NCBI GenBank assembly: GCA_020052635.1
Contig: JAGVOR010000178.1
Span: forward strand, 1 to 8,971
Origin: Candidatus Omnitrophota bacterium
GTDB taxonomy: Bacteria; Omnitrophota; Gorgyraeia; Gygaellales; Profunditerraquicolaceae
Direction: 5' to 3'
Length of the DNA stretch: 8,971 nt
Shown: positions 1 through 7,150 of the stretch, piece by piece
How the letters are laid out: each line of letters starts with the position of its first letter
Position numbering within the stretch: position 1 is the first letter of the stretch
Notes under the pieces: model-generated
What the model was told of the DNA's origin: nothing
Databases searched by the model: none
Seen by the model: only the letters and a program-made list of their open reading frames with translations
Translations under genes and position numbers: made by a program

Positions 1-473
1 ATTTTAAGAATACAATCATTATCATGACCTCTAACGTCGGCGCGGAGCTGATCCGCAAAACCGGTTCCCTGGGTTTCAAATCCCAGAAGGAGGAAGGTAC
101 CTATCAGGAGATGAAGGATAAGTTGCTGGAGGCGGTTAAACATGCTTTTAAGCCGGAGTTTCTCAACCGGATCGATGATATTATTGTCTTTAAGCAATTA
201 GCCAGGGAGGATCTGGTTAAGATTATCGATATTGAAATCGGCTATGTGATTGACCGCTTAAAGGAGCAGAAGATTTACCTGGAGGTTAACCAGGATGCCA
301 AAGATCTTTTGATTGAGAAAGGGTTCGACCCGGTTTTCGGCGCCCGTCCGTTAAAAAGGACAATCCAAAGGTACCTGGAGGATTCTTTGGCTAATGAGAT
401 CATCTCTAAAAAATATAAGGAGGGCTCGGTGATTAAAGTCACCCGTAAGAACGAAGAGCTCATTTTTGAATAA
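1..473 (+). CDS. clpC: ClpC-type AAA+ chaperone/unfoldase, C-terminal part (5' truncated by window)
   Basis: This is the C-terminal end of a Clp/Hsp100 ATPase that unfolds proteins and feeds them to the ClpP protease in the cytoplasm. The frame is open to the window edge (first full codon at base 3), so about 156 residues are visible of a protein usually near 810. The stretch begins in the second AAA+ module with the hydrophobic strand and sensor-1 segment TIIIMTSNVGAELIRK. The arginine-finger motif FLNRID (R56 of the visible part) follows. The C-terminal D2-small domain carries the sensor-2 motif GARPLKR (113-119). ClpC/ClpB type is clear; ClpC rather than ClpB rests on the short tail and on the gene order with radA and the PIN-TRAM gene downstream. 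Its stop overlaps the mlaE start by one base (TAATG), suggesting coupling. Confidence 0.93.
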   Translation, partial: FKNTIIIMTSNVGAELIRKTGSLGFKSQKEEGTYQEMKDKLLEAVKHAFKPEFLNRIDDIIVFKQLAREDLVKIIDIEIGYVIDRLKEQKIYLEVNQDAKDLLIEKGFDPVFGARPLKRTIQRYLEDSLANEIISKKYKEGSVIKVTRKNEELIFE

Positions 474-1258
474 TGCTTGATCTGTTTTTTCTGGATTTAG
501 GGAATAAGGTCATCTCTTTTATGCATTTCTTCGGCGGTTTAGCCACCCTTACCGGCCAAACGGTATATCAGGCTTTTAAACCTCCGTATAAGTATGACCA
601 TATTATCGAGCAGTCCAAGAAAGCCGGTTACGACAGCCTGCCGATTGTCTCGGTCGTGGCCTTATTTATCGGTTTCATTTTTGCTTTGCAGTTTGGTTAT
701 TTTATGCAAAGGATCGGCTCGGAGATGTATATTGCAAGTCTAGTGGCTTTGGCGATCGTGCGGGAGCTGGGCCCGGTGATCACGGCGTTAATCGTGGCCG
801 GACGCGTAGGGGCGGCGAATACCGCGGAGCTGGGCTCGATGCAGGTTACCGAGCAGATCGATGCTTTAGAAACCTTAGCGACTAATCCGGTAAAATATTT
901 AGTTGTCCCGCGTTTCGTGGCTTTGGGGATCATGCTTCCGTTATTGACCTTATATGCGGATCTGGTCGGAATTATCGGCAGCTACCTGATTTGCGTCCTC
1001 AAATTAGGGATTACCAGCTCCATGTATATCAATATGACTTTCTCCGCACTGATCCATAAAGATTTATTCACCGGTTTATTTAAGGCCTGGATCTTCGGGA
1101 TGGTGATTGCTTTGGTCAGCTGCTATGAAGGTTTTAATGTGGAGGGCGGGGCGGCCGGAGTAGGCAGGGCCACGACCCGGTCGGTAGTATTTAGTTTTCT
1201 GTTGATTTTAGCCGCGGATTGTTTTATCACCGCGCTGTTTTATTTTATCTTTCCTTAG
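473..1258 (+). CDS. mlaE: MlaE-family ABC transporter permease (lipid transport)
   Basis: Inner-membrane permease of the Mla/MCE phospholipid transporter, which moves lipids between the inner and outer membranes. The 261-residue length is normal for the MlaE/YrbE family. There are about five to six hydrophobic segments, roughly at residues 57-76, 85-110, 143-176, 200-217 and 236-260. The family hallmark RELGPVITALIVAGRVGAA lies at 97-115 and is followed by AELGSMQVTEQIDAL. A second conserved block, CYEGFNVEGGAAGVGRATT, is at 217-235. The start at 473 overlaps the clpC stop as TAATG with no separate Shine-Dalgarno sequence, so translation is probably coupled to clpC. It is followed after 5 bp by its ATPase gene. 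The family call is secure. The exact transported lipid is inferred from the family. Confidence 0.95.
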   Translation: MLDLFFLDLGNKVISFMHFFGGLATLTGQTVYQAFKPPYKYDHIIEQSKKAGYDSLPIVSVVALFIGFIFALQFGYFMQRIGSEMYIASLVALAIVRELGPVITALIVAGRVGAANTAELGSMQVTEQIDALETLATNPVKYLVVPRFVALGIMLPLLTLYADLVGIIGSYLICVLKLGITSSMYINMTFSALIHKDLFTGLFKAWIFGMVIALVSCYEGFNVEGGAAGVGRATTRSVVFSFLLILAADCFITALFYFIFP

Positions 1259-1263
1259 AAAAG

Positions 1264-2025
1264 ATGATCAAGATTCAGGGCTTAAGTAAAAAATTTAACC
1301 AGAACCTGGTTTTAGACGGGATAAGTTTAAATATCCCGGCCGGCCAGACCTGTGTGATTATCGGCCGATCCGGCTGCGGTAAATCCGTTTTACTCAAACA
1401 TATTATCGGCCTATTGAGGCCGGACTCCGGCCGGGTTTTGATTGAAGGCAAAGAGGTTGCCAAATTAAAAGAGTTGGAGTTGGTAGCCTTGCGCCATAAA
1501 ATCAGCATGGTTTTTCAAGGCGGGGCGCTTTTTGATTCGATGGATGTAGAGGAAAACGTCGGGTTTTCCCTCTTTGAACATACACGCCTGAGCCGTAAAG
1601 AAATTTTGGAGCGGGTGGAGGAGTCATTGTTTTTAGTCGGATTAGGCGGCATCGGCAACCTGATGCCTTCGGAGTTAAGCGGGGGGATGAAGAAGCGCGT
1701 GGCTTTAGCCCGGGCCATTTGCATCCGCCCGGAGATTATTCTTTATGATGAACCGACGACCGGGGTTGATCCGATTACCGGGGATAGCATTAATGAATTG
1801 ATCCGTTCTTTACATGATAAATTAAAAGTGACCTCTTTGGTGGTGACGCACGATATGAAAAGCGCCTATCATATTGCCGATAAGGTTGCAATGATGTATA
1901 AGGGTAAAATTATCCTGGAGGGTACGCCGCAGGAAATCCAGGCGTCGCAGGATCCGGTGGTACATCAGTTTATTAACGGGTTATCTAAGGGGCCGATAAC
2001 TGAGATAGTTGATGATGCTCATTAA
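1264..2025 (+). CDS. mlaF: MlaF-family ABC transporter ATP-binding protein
   Basis: Cytoplasmic ATPase that powers the MlaE permease. With the start at 1264 the protein has 253 residues. It shows Walker A GRSGCGKS (34-41), a Q-loop glutamine (Q85), the signature LSGGM (138-142), Walker B IILYDEP with catalytic E163, and the H-loop histidine H196 in VVTHDM. All active-site elements are intact. The open frame extends 45 bases further upstream to 1219, but that would overlap the mlaE coding end and add residues unlike the family. MIKIQGLSKKF is the standard N-terminus, so I chose 1264, 5 bp after the mlaE stop. The Shine-Dalgarno sequence is poor (GAAAAG next to the ATG), which suggests reinitiation after mlaE. 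Gene order E-F-D matches the canonical Mla operon. Confidence 0.94.
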   Translation: MIKIQGLSKKFNQNLVLDGISLNIPAGQTCVIIGRSGCGKSVLLKHIIGLLRPDSGRVLIEGKEVAKLKELELVALRHKISMVFQGGALFDSMDVEENVGFSLFEHTRLSRKEILERVEESLFLVGLGGIGNLMPSELSGGMKKRVALARAICIRPEIILYDEPTTGVDPITGDSINELIRSLHDKLKVTSLVVTHDMKSAYHIADKVAMMYKGKIILEGTPQEIQASQDPVVHQFINGLSKGPITEIVDDAH

Positions 2026-2030
2026 TCAAT

Positions 2031-2035
2031 GGAGG
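2031..2035 (+). promoter_or_regulatory. Strong Shine-Dalgarno sequence for mlaD
   Basis: GGAGG lies 5 nt before the ATG at 2041, in the 15-bp gap after the mlaF stop. It fixes the mlaD start and is stronger than the sites of mlaE and mlaF, consistent with independent, higher initiation of the MCE subunit. Confidence 0.85.
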
Positions 2036-2040
2036 CTTAA

Positions 2041-2655
2041 ATGATTTTTGGTAAAACTAAACTTGAACTTAAAGTTGGCATCTTTGTTTTTCTCGGCTTG
2101 GTCGTTTTGGTTGTTTTTGTGCTATCGATCGGAGGTTTTAAAACCTGGAGTTCGGGGTATAAGGTAAATTTAATCTTTAATTTTGCCAACGGGGTGAGAA
2201 TCGGAGCTCCCGTGCGTTTTGCCGGGGTGGATGTGGGGGTAGTTAAAAAGATCAACCTGAAATTCAATCCCGATAAGAACCATTCGGATGTGGCTTTAGA
2301 GGTTTGGATCAGGGATACGGTTCGCGTGCCGGTGGATTCGACGGTGTGGGTCAATACTTTAGGGCTATTGGGCGAGAAATACGTCGAGATTATGCCCGGT
2401 AATGATTACGTTAACTTTCTTAAAGCCGGCCAGTCTTTAGCCGGGGTTGATCCGATCCCGACGCATGAATTATTCAGCAAGGCCGAGGGGATTCTTGGTA
2501 ACTTAGATAACGGAATCGCTAAAATCGTCAATCAGGAAGGAACCGTGGGTAAACTGCTTTATAACGATAAGATCTATAATGAGCTGGAAGCTTTGGTTGT
2601 CGATATCCGTAAAAATCCCTGGAAGTTGTTGAAAATGACCAAAGAGAAGAAATAA
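2041..2655 (+). CDS. mlaD: MlaD-family MCE-domain lipid-binding protein
   Basis: Membrane-anchored MCE subunit of the Mla transporter. In known systems it forms a hexameric ring in the periplasm through which lipids pass. It has 204 residues. A single N-terminal anchor lies at about 12-31 (GIFVFLGLVVLVVFVLSIGG). One MCE domain follows at about 38-119, with GVRIGAPVRFAGVDVG (51-66) and LGLLGEKYVEIMPG (107-120). The tail contains GTVGKLLYNDKIYNEL and a K/D-rich end that resembles other MCE proteins. It carries one MCE domain only and lacks a long coiled-coil needle, so it resembles MlaD rather than PqiB or YebT. Periplasmic partners (MlaC, MlaB) are not in the window. The stop is immediately followed by the hairpin-rich radA leader. 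Confidence 0.93.
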   Translation: MIFGKTKLELKVGIFVFLGLVVLVVFVLSIGGFKTWSSGYKVNLIFNFANGVRIGAPVRFAGVDVGVVKKINLKFNPDKNHSDVALEVWIRDTVRVPVDSTVWVNTLGLLGEKYVEIMPGNDYVNFLKAGQSLAGVDPIPTHELFSKAEGILGNLDNGIAKIVNQEGTVGKLLYNDKIYNELEALVVDIRKNPWKLLKMTKEKK

Positions 2656-2734
2656 TTAACCCCGCACCTTCTTTTAGTTCGGTCTAAGAAGAGGCGAGGT
2701 GTTAAATTAATTAATAAATGGAAGGTGCGGGGTG
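2656..2734 (+). promoter_or_regulatory. Hairpin leader covering the radA ribosome binding site and start
   Basis: The mlaD-radA gap contains a perfect 13-bp inverted repeat: ACCCCGCACCTTC at 2659-2671 and its complement at 2721-2733. The right arm covers the probable Shine-Dalgarno sequence (GGAAGG, 2720-2725) and the first two bases of the radA GTG start. The left arm can alternatively pair, imperfectly, with 2687-2705 in a local hairpin. That local hairpin would leave the radA start free. The inverted repeat is directly visible. A regulatory role is inference. There is no T-run after either hairpin, so an intrinsic terminator is unlikely. Confidence 0.6.
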
Positions 2735-4117
2735 AAGACCAAAACCGTTTTTAGCTGTTCATCCTGCGGGTATCAGTCCCCGCGGTGGCTGGGGAAATGC
2801 CCGGATTGTAACAGCTGGAATTCATTTACCGAGGAAGATTATACTCCGGTTCCTGCGGGCGCCAAAGAGCGGGTTAGTTTATATAAAGATGGGCCGGTGC
2901 TGCTTAAGGATGTAGTGTTTAAGGATGAGGACCGCTTAAAAACCGAGATGCCTGAATTGGACAGGGTTTTAGGCGGGGGGATTGTCCGCGGTTCGGTGAT
3001 TTTAATCGGGGGTGACCCCGGGGTGGGCAAATCCACTATTTCTTTGCAACTCTCAAATCACTTAACGGCGCAGGGCAAAATTGTGCTTTATGTGAGCGGC
3101 GAGGAATCCGTAGCGCAAACTAAGCTCCGGGCCAAACGCTTAGGCGAACAGGGGTCGGATAATTTATACATTGTTAACCAGACCGACCTGTCTTTAATCA
3201 CCGAATATATAAAAAAAATCAAGCCGCAGGTGGTGATCATTGATTCGATCCAGGTTATTTTTGATCCGCAGATTAGCTCGGCTTCCGGCAGTGTCAGCCA
3301 GGTCAGAGAATGCGCTGCAAGCTTAACCCAGTTGGCTAAAACCACCGGAACCTCGATTTTTATTATCGGCCATGTGACTAAGGAAGGCACCCTGGCGGGC
3401 CCAAGAGTCTTAGAGCATATTGTTGATACGGTATTGTATTTTGAGGGTGACCGTTTTGCGCTTTACCGGATCCTGCGGGCAGTAAAAAACCGGTTTGGCT
3501 CAACCAACGAAATCGGGGTGTTTGAGATGTCGGAGGCAGGATTAGCAGAGGTTAAGAATCCCTCCGAAATATTTCTTTCTGAGCGTCCGGCGGATGTTTC
3601 CGGCACGATTGTGACTTCGATTCTGGAAGGCACCCGCCCATTATTGGTTGAGATCCAGTCTTTAGTTTCCAGAAGCAGTTTTGGTTATGCCCGCCGTAGA
3701 GCTCAAGGGTTTGATTTTAACCGCCTGTCTTTATTGGTTGCGGTTTTAGAAAAGCGGCTGGGTTTGGCGCTTGAAGCCGAAGATGTATTTGTGAATGTTG
3801 CCGGAGGGATTAAAATCGAGGATCCGGCGGCGGATTTAGCGGTCTGTGCGGTGATCGCTTCAAGCTTCAGGGATCAGCAGGTTTTATCCCGTTCGGTGGT
3901 CTTGGGTGAGGTAGGATTAAGCGGAGAGATCAGAAGTATTTCGCAGGTACTCACCCGGATAAATGAAGCCGAGAAACTAGGTTTTAAACATTGTATTCTG
4001 CCTAAGAACAGTATTGCTAATCTTAGATTAAAGAAGACGGAAATGGAGATTATCGGCGTTTCAACTTTAAAAGAGGCTTTAGATATTATTTTAAAATCCG
4101 CAGTTAAGAGTAAGTAA
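2732..4117 (+). CDS. radA: DNA repair protein RadA (Sms), branch-migration ATPase
   Basis: RadA is a RecA-like ATPase that acts in recombinational repair by driving branch migration. At 461 residues it has the usual length. It carries an N-terminal four-cysteine zinc finger (C9, C12, C23, C26). Walker A GDPGVGKS is at 94-101 and Walker B VVIIDS at 167-172. The RadA-specific KNRFG motif is at 252-256. A C-terminal Lon-protease-like domain follows from about 285, including RRRAQGFDFNRLSLLVAVLE (321-340). The start is GTG at 2732, because MKTKTVFSCSSCG is the expected N-terminus and GGAAGG lies 6 nt upstream; the ATG at 2718 is out of frame. The start codon lies inside an inverted repeat, which may limit translation. 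All motifs look intact. Confidence 0.96.
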   Translation: MKTKTVFSCSSCGYQSPRWLGKCPDCNSWNSFTEEDYTPVPAGAKERVSLYKDGPVLLKDVVFKDEDRLKTEMPELDRVLGGGIVRGSVILIGGDPGVGKSTISLQLSNHLTAQGKIVLYVSGEESVAQTKLRAKRLGEQGSDNLYIVNQTDLSLITEYIKKIKPQVVIIDSIQVIFDPQISSASGSVSQVRECAASLTQLAKTTGTSIFIIGHVTKEGTLAGPRVLEHIVDTVLYFEGDRFALYRILRAVKNRFGSTNEIGVFEMSEAGLAEVKNPSEIFLSERPADVSGTIVTSILEGTRPLLVEIQSLVSRSSFGYARRRAQGFDFNRLSLLVAVLEKRLGLALEAEDVFVNVAGGIKIEDPAADLAVCAVIASSFRDQQVLSRSVVLGEVGLSGEIRSISQVLTRINEAEKLGFKHCILPKNSIANLRLKKTEMEIIGVSTLKEALDIILKSAVKSK

Positions 4118-4128
4118 CCCGTCATTTT

Positions 4129-4134
4129 AGGAGG
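4129..4134 (+). promoter_or_regulatory. Shine-Dalgarno sequence for the PIN-TRAM gene
   Basis: A perfect AGGAGG lies 4 nt before the ATG at 4139 in the 21-bp gap after radA. It decides this start and indicates efficient independent initiation. Confidence 0.85.
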
Positions 4135-4138
4135 GCAT

Positions 4139-5119
4139 ATGAATTTATTATTAGCCAGGATTTTATTTGTTTTGGGATGTATGTCTATCGGTTTTCAGAG
4201 CGGTGCCCCTTCAGGGTACGGTTTAGTCGGCATATCATTAGGCGGGATTGCCGCGATGATCATGATCCTTCTGGAAATAGGTTTACGTAAAGTTTCGGTG
4301 AGCGGTTTATCGAGTGCGGTATTCGGTTTAATTTTAGGTTTGATTATGGCTAAACTGGTGGGAGATGCTTTTAGCTTGGCGCCGATTGAGCCTGATGCTC
4401 TGTCCCGGATCAGGGTAGGATTGACCTTGATTTTTTGTTATTTAGGGATGGTCATGGCTTTGCGCGGAAAAGACGAGTTTAATATTATTATTCCTTATGT
4501 GCGCCTGCGCCGGCAGGATCAAAGCCAGGATGTAGTTTTGCTGGATACCAGCGTGATTATCGACGGCCGGATCGTGGATATCTGTAAGACCCGGTTTTTA
4601 GGCGGCAAGATAGTGATCCCTAAATTTGTACTTAGGGAACTGCAGCAGATTGCCGATTCGACAGACCCGATCAAACGCCAAAGAGGCAGAAGAGGGTTGG
4701 AAATTTTAAATACCATTCAGAATGAGCCGGGGATGGACATTACTATCCATGAACAGGATTTTGCGGAGACTAACGAGGTCGATACTAAGCTGGTTTTGTT
4801 GGCCAAGTTGATTGAGGCGAAAATTTTGACCGTTGATTTTAATCTTAACCGGGTGGCTAGTATTCAAGGGATCAAGGTTTTGAATATTAATGAGCTGGCG
4901 AATGCTTTAAAACCGGTAGTTTTTCCGGGCGAAGAAATGCATATTAAATTGATCAAGGAAGGCAAAGAGCATAATCAGGCGGTGGGATACCTTGATGACG
5001 GCACGATGGTGGTGGTGGAAGATGCCCGCCGTTTGATCGGCCAGGATGTTAAAGTGGCGGTGACCTCGGTTTTACAAACCCAGGCCGGCCGGATGATCTT
5101 TACCAAAATCGATAAATAA
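4139..5119 (+). CDS. Membrane-anchored PIN-TRAM domain protein (YacL type), putative ribonuclease
   Basis: The protein has 326 residues. The first 110 hold four hydrophobic segments at about 4-20, 27-47, 59-76 and 92-109. A PIN-fold nuclease domain follows from about 131. It opens with [13 protein letters not shown] (132-144), giving acidic candidates D136 and D142. It continues with E167, D215 and D233 ([10 protein letters not shown]), a plausible metal-binding set. The C-terminal 65 residues or so ([20 protein letters not shown] and onwards) match a TRAM domain, a small RNA-binding module. This architecture equals Bacillus YacL, which lies in the same gene neighbourhood. The cellular target is not established, to my knowledge; nuclease activity is inferred from the fold. 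The stop overlaps the ispD start by one base. Confidence 0.9.
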   Translation: MNLLLARILFVLGCMSIGFQSGAPSGYGLVGISLGGIAAMIMILLEIGLRKVSVSGLSSAVFGLILGLIMAKLVGDAFSLAPIEPDALSRIRVGLTLIFCYLGMVMALRGKDEFNIIIPYVRLRRQDQSQDVVLLDTSVIIDGRIVDICKTRFLGGKIVIPKFVLRELQQIADSTDPIKRQRGRRGLEILNTIQNEPGMDITIHEQDFAETNEVDTKLVLLAKLIEAKILTVDFNLNRVASIQGIKVLNINELANALKPVVFPGEEMHIKLIKEGKEHNQAVGYLDDGTMVVVEDARRLIGQDVKVAVTSVLQTQAGRMIFTKIDK

Positions 5120-5805
5120 TGCTTAGCGCAATTATCGTAGCTGCCGGAAGAGGTAAGCGTTTAAAAAGCCCGCTATCCAAGCCTTTAATTAAAATCGGGA
5201 AATTTCCGGTGATTGCTTATTCTTTAGGCGTATTAAATCGGCATCCGCAGGTTAAAGAGATTGTGGTGGTGGCCAGCCGTCAGAATCAGCCAGGTATCCG
5301 GCGGTTAGTCAAGATGTATTCTTTTAATAAAGTTAAGGCAGTGGTTTTAGGGGGGGCTTTGCGTCAGGATTCGGTGTATCAGGGGCTGCAAGCGCTTAGC
5401 CCGGAAAGCGATTGGATTTTAATCCATGATGCCGCCAGGCCTTTTATTGAAGCGGGTATGGTAACCAGAGTGGTTAGTGCTGCCAGGAAAACAGGCTCTG
5501 CGGTGGCGGCGGTTAAGCCTAAAGCCACGATTAAGGTTTCCGGACGGAATGATTTGGTCGAGCGGACGCTCAAGCGGGATCAGCTTTGGGAGATTCAAAC
5601 CCCGCAGGTTTTTAGGAAAAATCTGATTCTACAAGCATATAGAAAATATGCGGCCAGTAAAGTTACCGATGAGGCGGCTTTGATCGAAAAAACAGGCAGG
5701 CCCGTCAAGCTGGTACCGGGAAGCTACGCCAATATTAAAATCACTACGCAAGAAGACCTGCTTTTTGCGGAATTAATCGCCAAGAGGTTAAAAAATGCGC
5801 TTTAG
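5119..5805 (+). CDS. ispD: 2-C-methyl-D-erythritol 4-phosphate cytidylyltransferase
   Basis: IspD converts MEP and CTP to CDP-methylerythritol in the cytoplasm, the third step of the MEP isoprenoid pathway. The 228 residues are the normal length. Visible motifs are the nucleotide-binding AAGRGKRL (8-15) with R14, K21, GGALRQDSV (78-86), HDAARP (103-108), TPQVF (161-165), TDEA (183-186) and NIKITTQEDL (205-214) with K207. These align with the E. coli catalytic residues R20, K27, T165, T189 and K213 as I recall them. The segment before T137 reads KPKATIK, where an aspartate usually precedes the threonine. The start at 5119 shares TAATG with the upstream stop and has no Shine-Dalgarno sequence of its own, so coupling is likely. 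It overlaps ispF by 11 bp. Confidence 0.95.
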   Translation: MLSAIIVAAGRGKRLKSPLSKPLIKIGKFPVIAYSLGVLNRHPQVKEIVVVASRQNQPGIRRLVKMYSFNKVKAVVLGGALRQDSVYQGLQALSPESDWILIHDAARPFIEAGMVTRVVSAARKTGSAVAAVKPKATIKVSGRNDLVERTLKRDQLWEIQTPQVFRKNLILQAYRKYAASKVTDEAALIEKTGRPVKLVPGSYANIKITTQEDLLFAELIAKRLKNAL

Positions 5806-6277
5806 GGTCGGGATCGGTTATGATATTCACCGTTTAGTGGAAGGCAGAAAACTCATTTTAGGGGGAGTTGAAATTGCGCATTCCAAAGGCTTGTTGGGAC
5901 ACTCTGACGGCGATGCGGTAATTCATGCGCTTTGCGATGCGCTCCTGGGGGCGCTGTCATTAGGGGATATCGGAGAGCATTTTCCGGATACTTCAGCCGA
6001 ATATAAAGATATTGCCAGCAGTAAGCTCTTGCAGTTGGTTAATGAATTTGTTGCGGAGTGCGGGTATAAAATCAATAATCTGGATGTCATCGTTATCGCT
6101 CAGGAGCCGAAACTTCTCCCCTATAAAAAACAGATCCGGGAGCATATTTGTTCGCTTTTAGGTATTCGCCAGGAGTTTTTGAATATCAAAGCTAAAACTA
6201 ACGAAGGCCTGGATGCGATAGGGCAGGCCTCGGCGATTGCCTGCTACGCTACAGCTTCTTTGATTAAGGAGATATAA
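5795..6277 (+). CDS. ispF: 2-C-methyl-D-erythritol 2,4-cyclodiphosphate synthase
   Basis: IspF cyclises CDP-ME 2-phosphate to MEcPP with release of CMP, two steps after IspD. The protein has 160 residues, the usual size for this trimeric enzyme. The zinc ligands D10 and H12 (GYDIHR) and H44 are present within [19 protein letters not shown]. The PDT motif is at 65-67 or adjacent (HFPDTS), and the conserved [14 protein letters not shown] block is at 130-143. AGAGG lies 7 nt before the ATG at 5795. The start lies inside the end of ispD, so the two are separate proteins with an 11-bp overlap rather than the fused IspDF found in some bacteria. IspE, which acts between them, is not in the window. 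Confidence 0.96.
   Translation: MRFRVGIGYDIHRLVEGRKLILGGVEIAHSKGLLGHSDGDAVIHALCDALLGALSLGDIGEHFPDTSAEYKDIASSKLLQLVNEFVAECGYKINNLDVIVIAQEPKLLPYKKQIREHICSLLGIRQEFLNIKAKTNEGLDAIGQASAIACYATASLIKEI
6266..6271 (+). promoter_or_regulatory. Shine-Dalgarno sequence deciding the cysE start
   Basis: AAGGAG ends 7 nt before the ATG at 6279, inside the last codons of ispF. It favours 6279 over the in-frame ATG at 6288 (16 nt away). Confidence 0.75.
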
Positions 6278-6278
6278 A

Positions 6279-6959
6279 ATGATTTGTATGACGAATATTT
6301 TAATTATTTTATTAGCCATTGCCGCCGTTAAACTCATACTGATTTCCGTGTTTTTCTACGCCGATATCCGGGCAGCTCAAAAAAGAGACCCGGCAGCTAA
6401 AGGGTTTTTTGAAGTGATGCTGCTTTATCCGGGCCTGCATGCTTTAATCTCTTACCGGATCGCGCATTTCTTTTACCGGGTTAAAATATTCTTTGTGGCG
6501 CGCCTCATCTCTCAAATTGCCAGATTTTTTACCGGGATCGAAATCCATCCCGGAGCTAAAATCGGTAAACGCTTTTTTATCGATCATGGCTTAGGAGTGG
6601 TAGTCGGAGAAACCTCGATTATCGGAGATGATGTCCTGCTTTATCAGGGTGCAACCTTAGGCGGCACAGGAATTGTTCAGGGCAAGCGCCACCCGACCAT
6701 CGGCAATAACGTAGTCATCGGCGCCGGGGCCAAGGTTTTAGGCGATATTGTAGTCGGAGATAATTCTTATATCGGGGCTAATGCGGTGGTGATCAAGGAT
6801 GTGCCGCCTAACTCTACGGTAGTGGGTGTACCAGGCAGGATCACCAAACAGGATGGTAAAAAGATAGACGTCAGCCTTGACCATGTGCATGTCCTGGACC
6901 CGATTATGCAGACCATTGAAGAGCTGCAGGATAGAGTTAAGGATTTAGAGAAAAAATAA
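6279..6959 (+). CDS. cysE: Serine O-acetyltransferase with N-terminal membrane segment
   Basis: CysE makes O-acetylserine from serine and acetyl-CoA, the first step of cysteine synthesis. The protein has 226 residues. From about residue 29 it follows the Bacillus-type short form: [53 protein letters not shown], then left-handed beta-helix hexapeptide repeats. These include [16 protein letters not shown] with the catalytic D102-H103 pair, and [11 protein letters not shown] followed by GKRHPTIG. The C-terminus is [11 protein letters not shown] and a short helical tail. Residues 5-27 ([21 protein letters not shown]) are strongly hydrophobic and look like a membrane anchor absent from the Bacillus enzyme. 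The start is supported by AAGGAG at 6266-6271. Its stop codon is also the first three bases of the palindromic element downstream. Confidence 0.93.
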   Translation: MICMTNILIILLAIAAVKLILISVFFYADIRAAQKRDPAAKGFFEVMLLYPGLHALISYRIAHFFYRVKIFFVARLISQIARFFTGIEIHPGAKIGKRFFIDHGLGVVVGETSIIGDDVLLYQGATLGGTGIVQGKRHPTIGNNVVIGAGAKVLGDIVVGDNSYIGANAVVIKDVPPNSTVVGVPGRITKQDGKKIDVSLDHVHVLDPIMQTIEELQDRVKDLEKK

Positions 6960-7135
6960 TTTTAGTAGATTCTGTCTTGCCTTGTTTTCTCGCAGGGGCG
7001 CTCGTTTTGCCCCGGCGCGGCAAAACTTCGCTCGGGTCGGCTGCGTCGCTCCCCGCCAGAAACCGTGGCGGGACCGTGCCCGCTCCTTGCCTCCACGCCC
7101 TGCTCGAAACCAAGGCAAGCCATCTACTAAAATTA
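6957..7135 (+). repeat. GC-rich palindromic element 1 (about 179 bp, multi-branched)
   Basis: The ends are a perfect 14-bp inverted repeat: TAATTTTAGTAGAT at 6957-6970 and its complement at 7122-7135. A second arm pair follows inside: CTTGCCTTG (6976-6984) with CAAGGCAAG (7111-7119). The stem then continues imperfectly (GCAGGGGCG against CGCCCTGC). The interior holds at least two hairpins: GTTTTGCC/GGCAAAAC (7004-7011, 7019-7026) and CCCGCCA/TGGCGGG (7052-7058, 7066-7072). Bases 6991-7110 are 86/120 G or C, far above the flanking genes. No protein is credible here. The strand is nominal because the structure is symmetric. A MITE-like insertion or a structured RNA is likely. I see no clear target-site duplication. 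Confidence 0.85.
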
Positions 7136-7150
7136 ATATCGGTATTTAAT

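Noticed and set aside
1219..1263. Extended MlaF start at 1219
   Set aside because: It would overlap the mlaE end by 40 bp and add MFYHRAVLFYLSLEK, which is not part of the family; the ATG at 1264 fits better.
2656..2733. Intrinsic terminator between mlaD and radA
   Set aside because: Neither possible hairpin is followed by a T-run, and the right arm lies in the radA start itself.
7028..7110. T-box leader for cysS, since part of element 1 reads TGGCGGGACCGTGCCCGC
   Set aside because: The match to the T-box consensus (GGGTGGNACCGCG) is poor, there is no terminator with a U-tract, and no Stem I with a cysteine specifier is evident. The terminal inverted repeats and the sister copy after cysS fit a repeat element better.
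6977..7150. 58-residue N-terminal extension of CysS starting at TTG 6977
   Set aside because: It is a translation of the GC-rich palindromic element. The residues are Arg/Ala/Pro-rich and unlike any CysS, and the ATG at 7151 gives the normal N-terminus.
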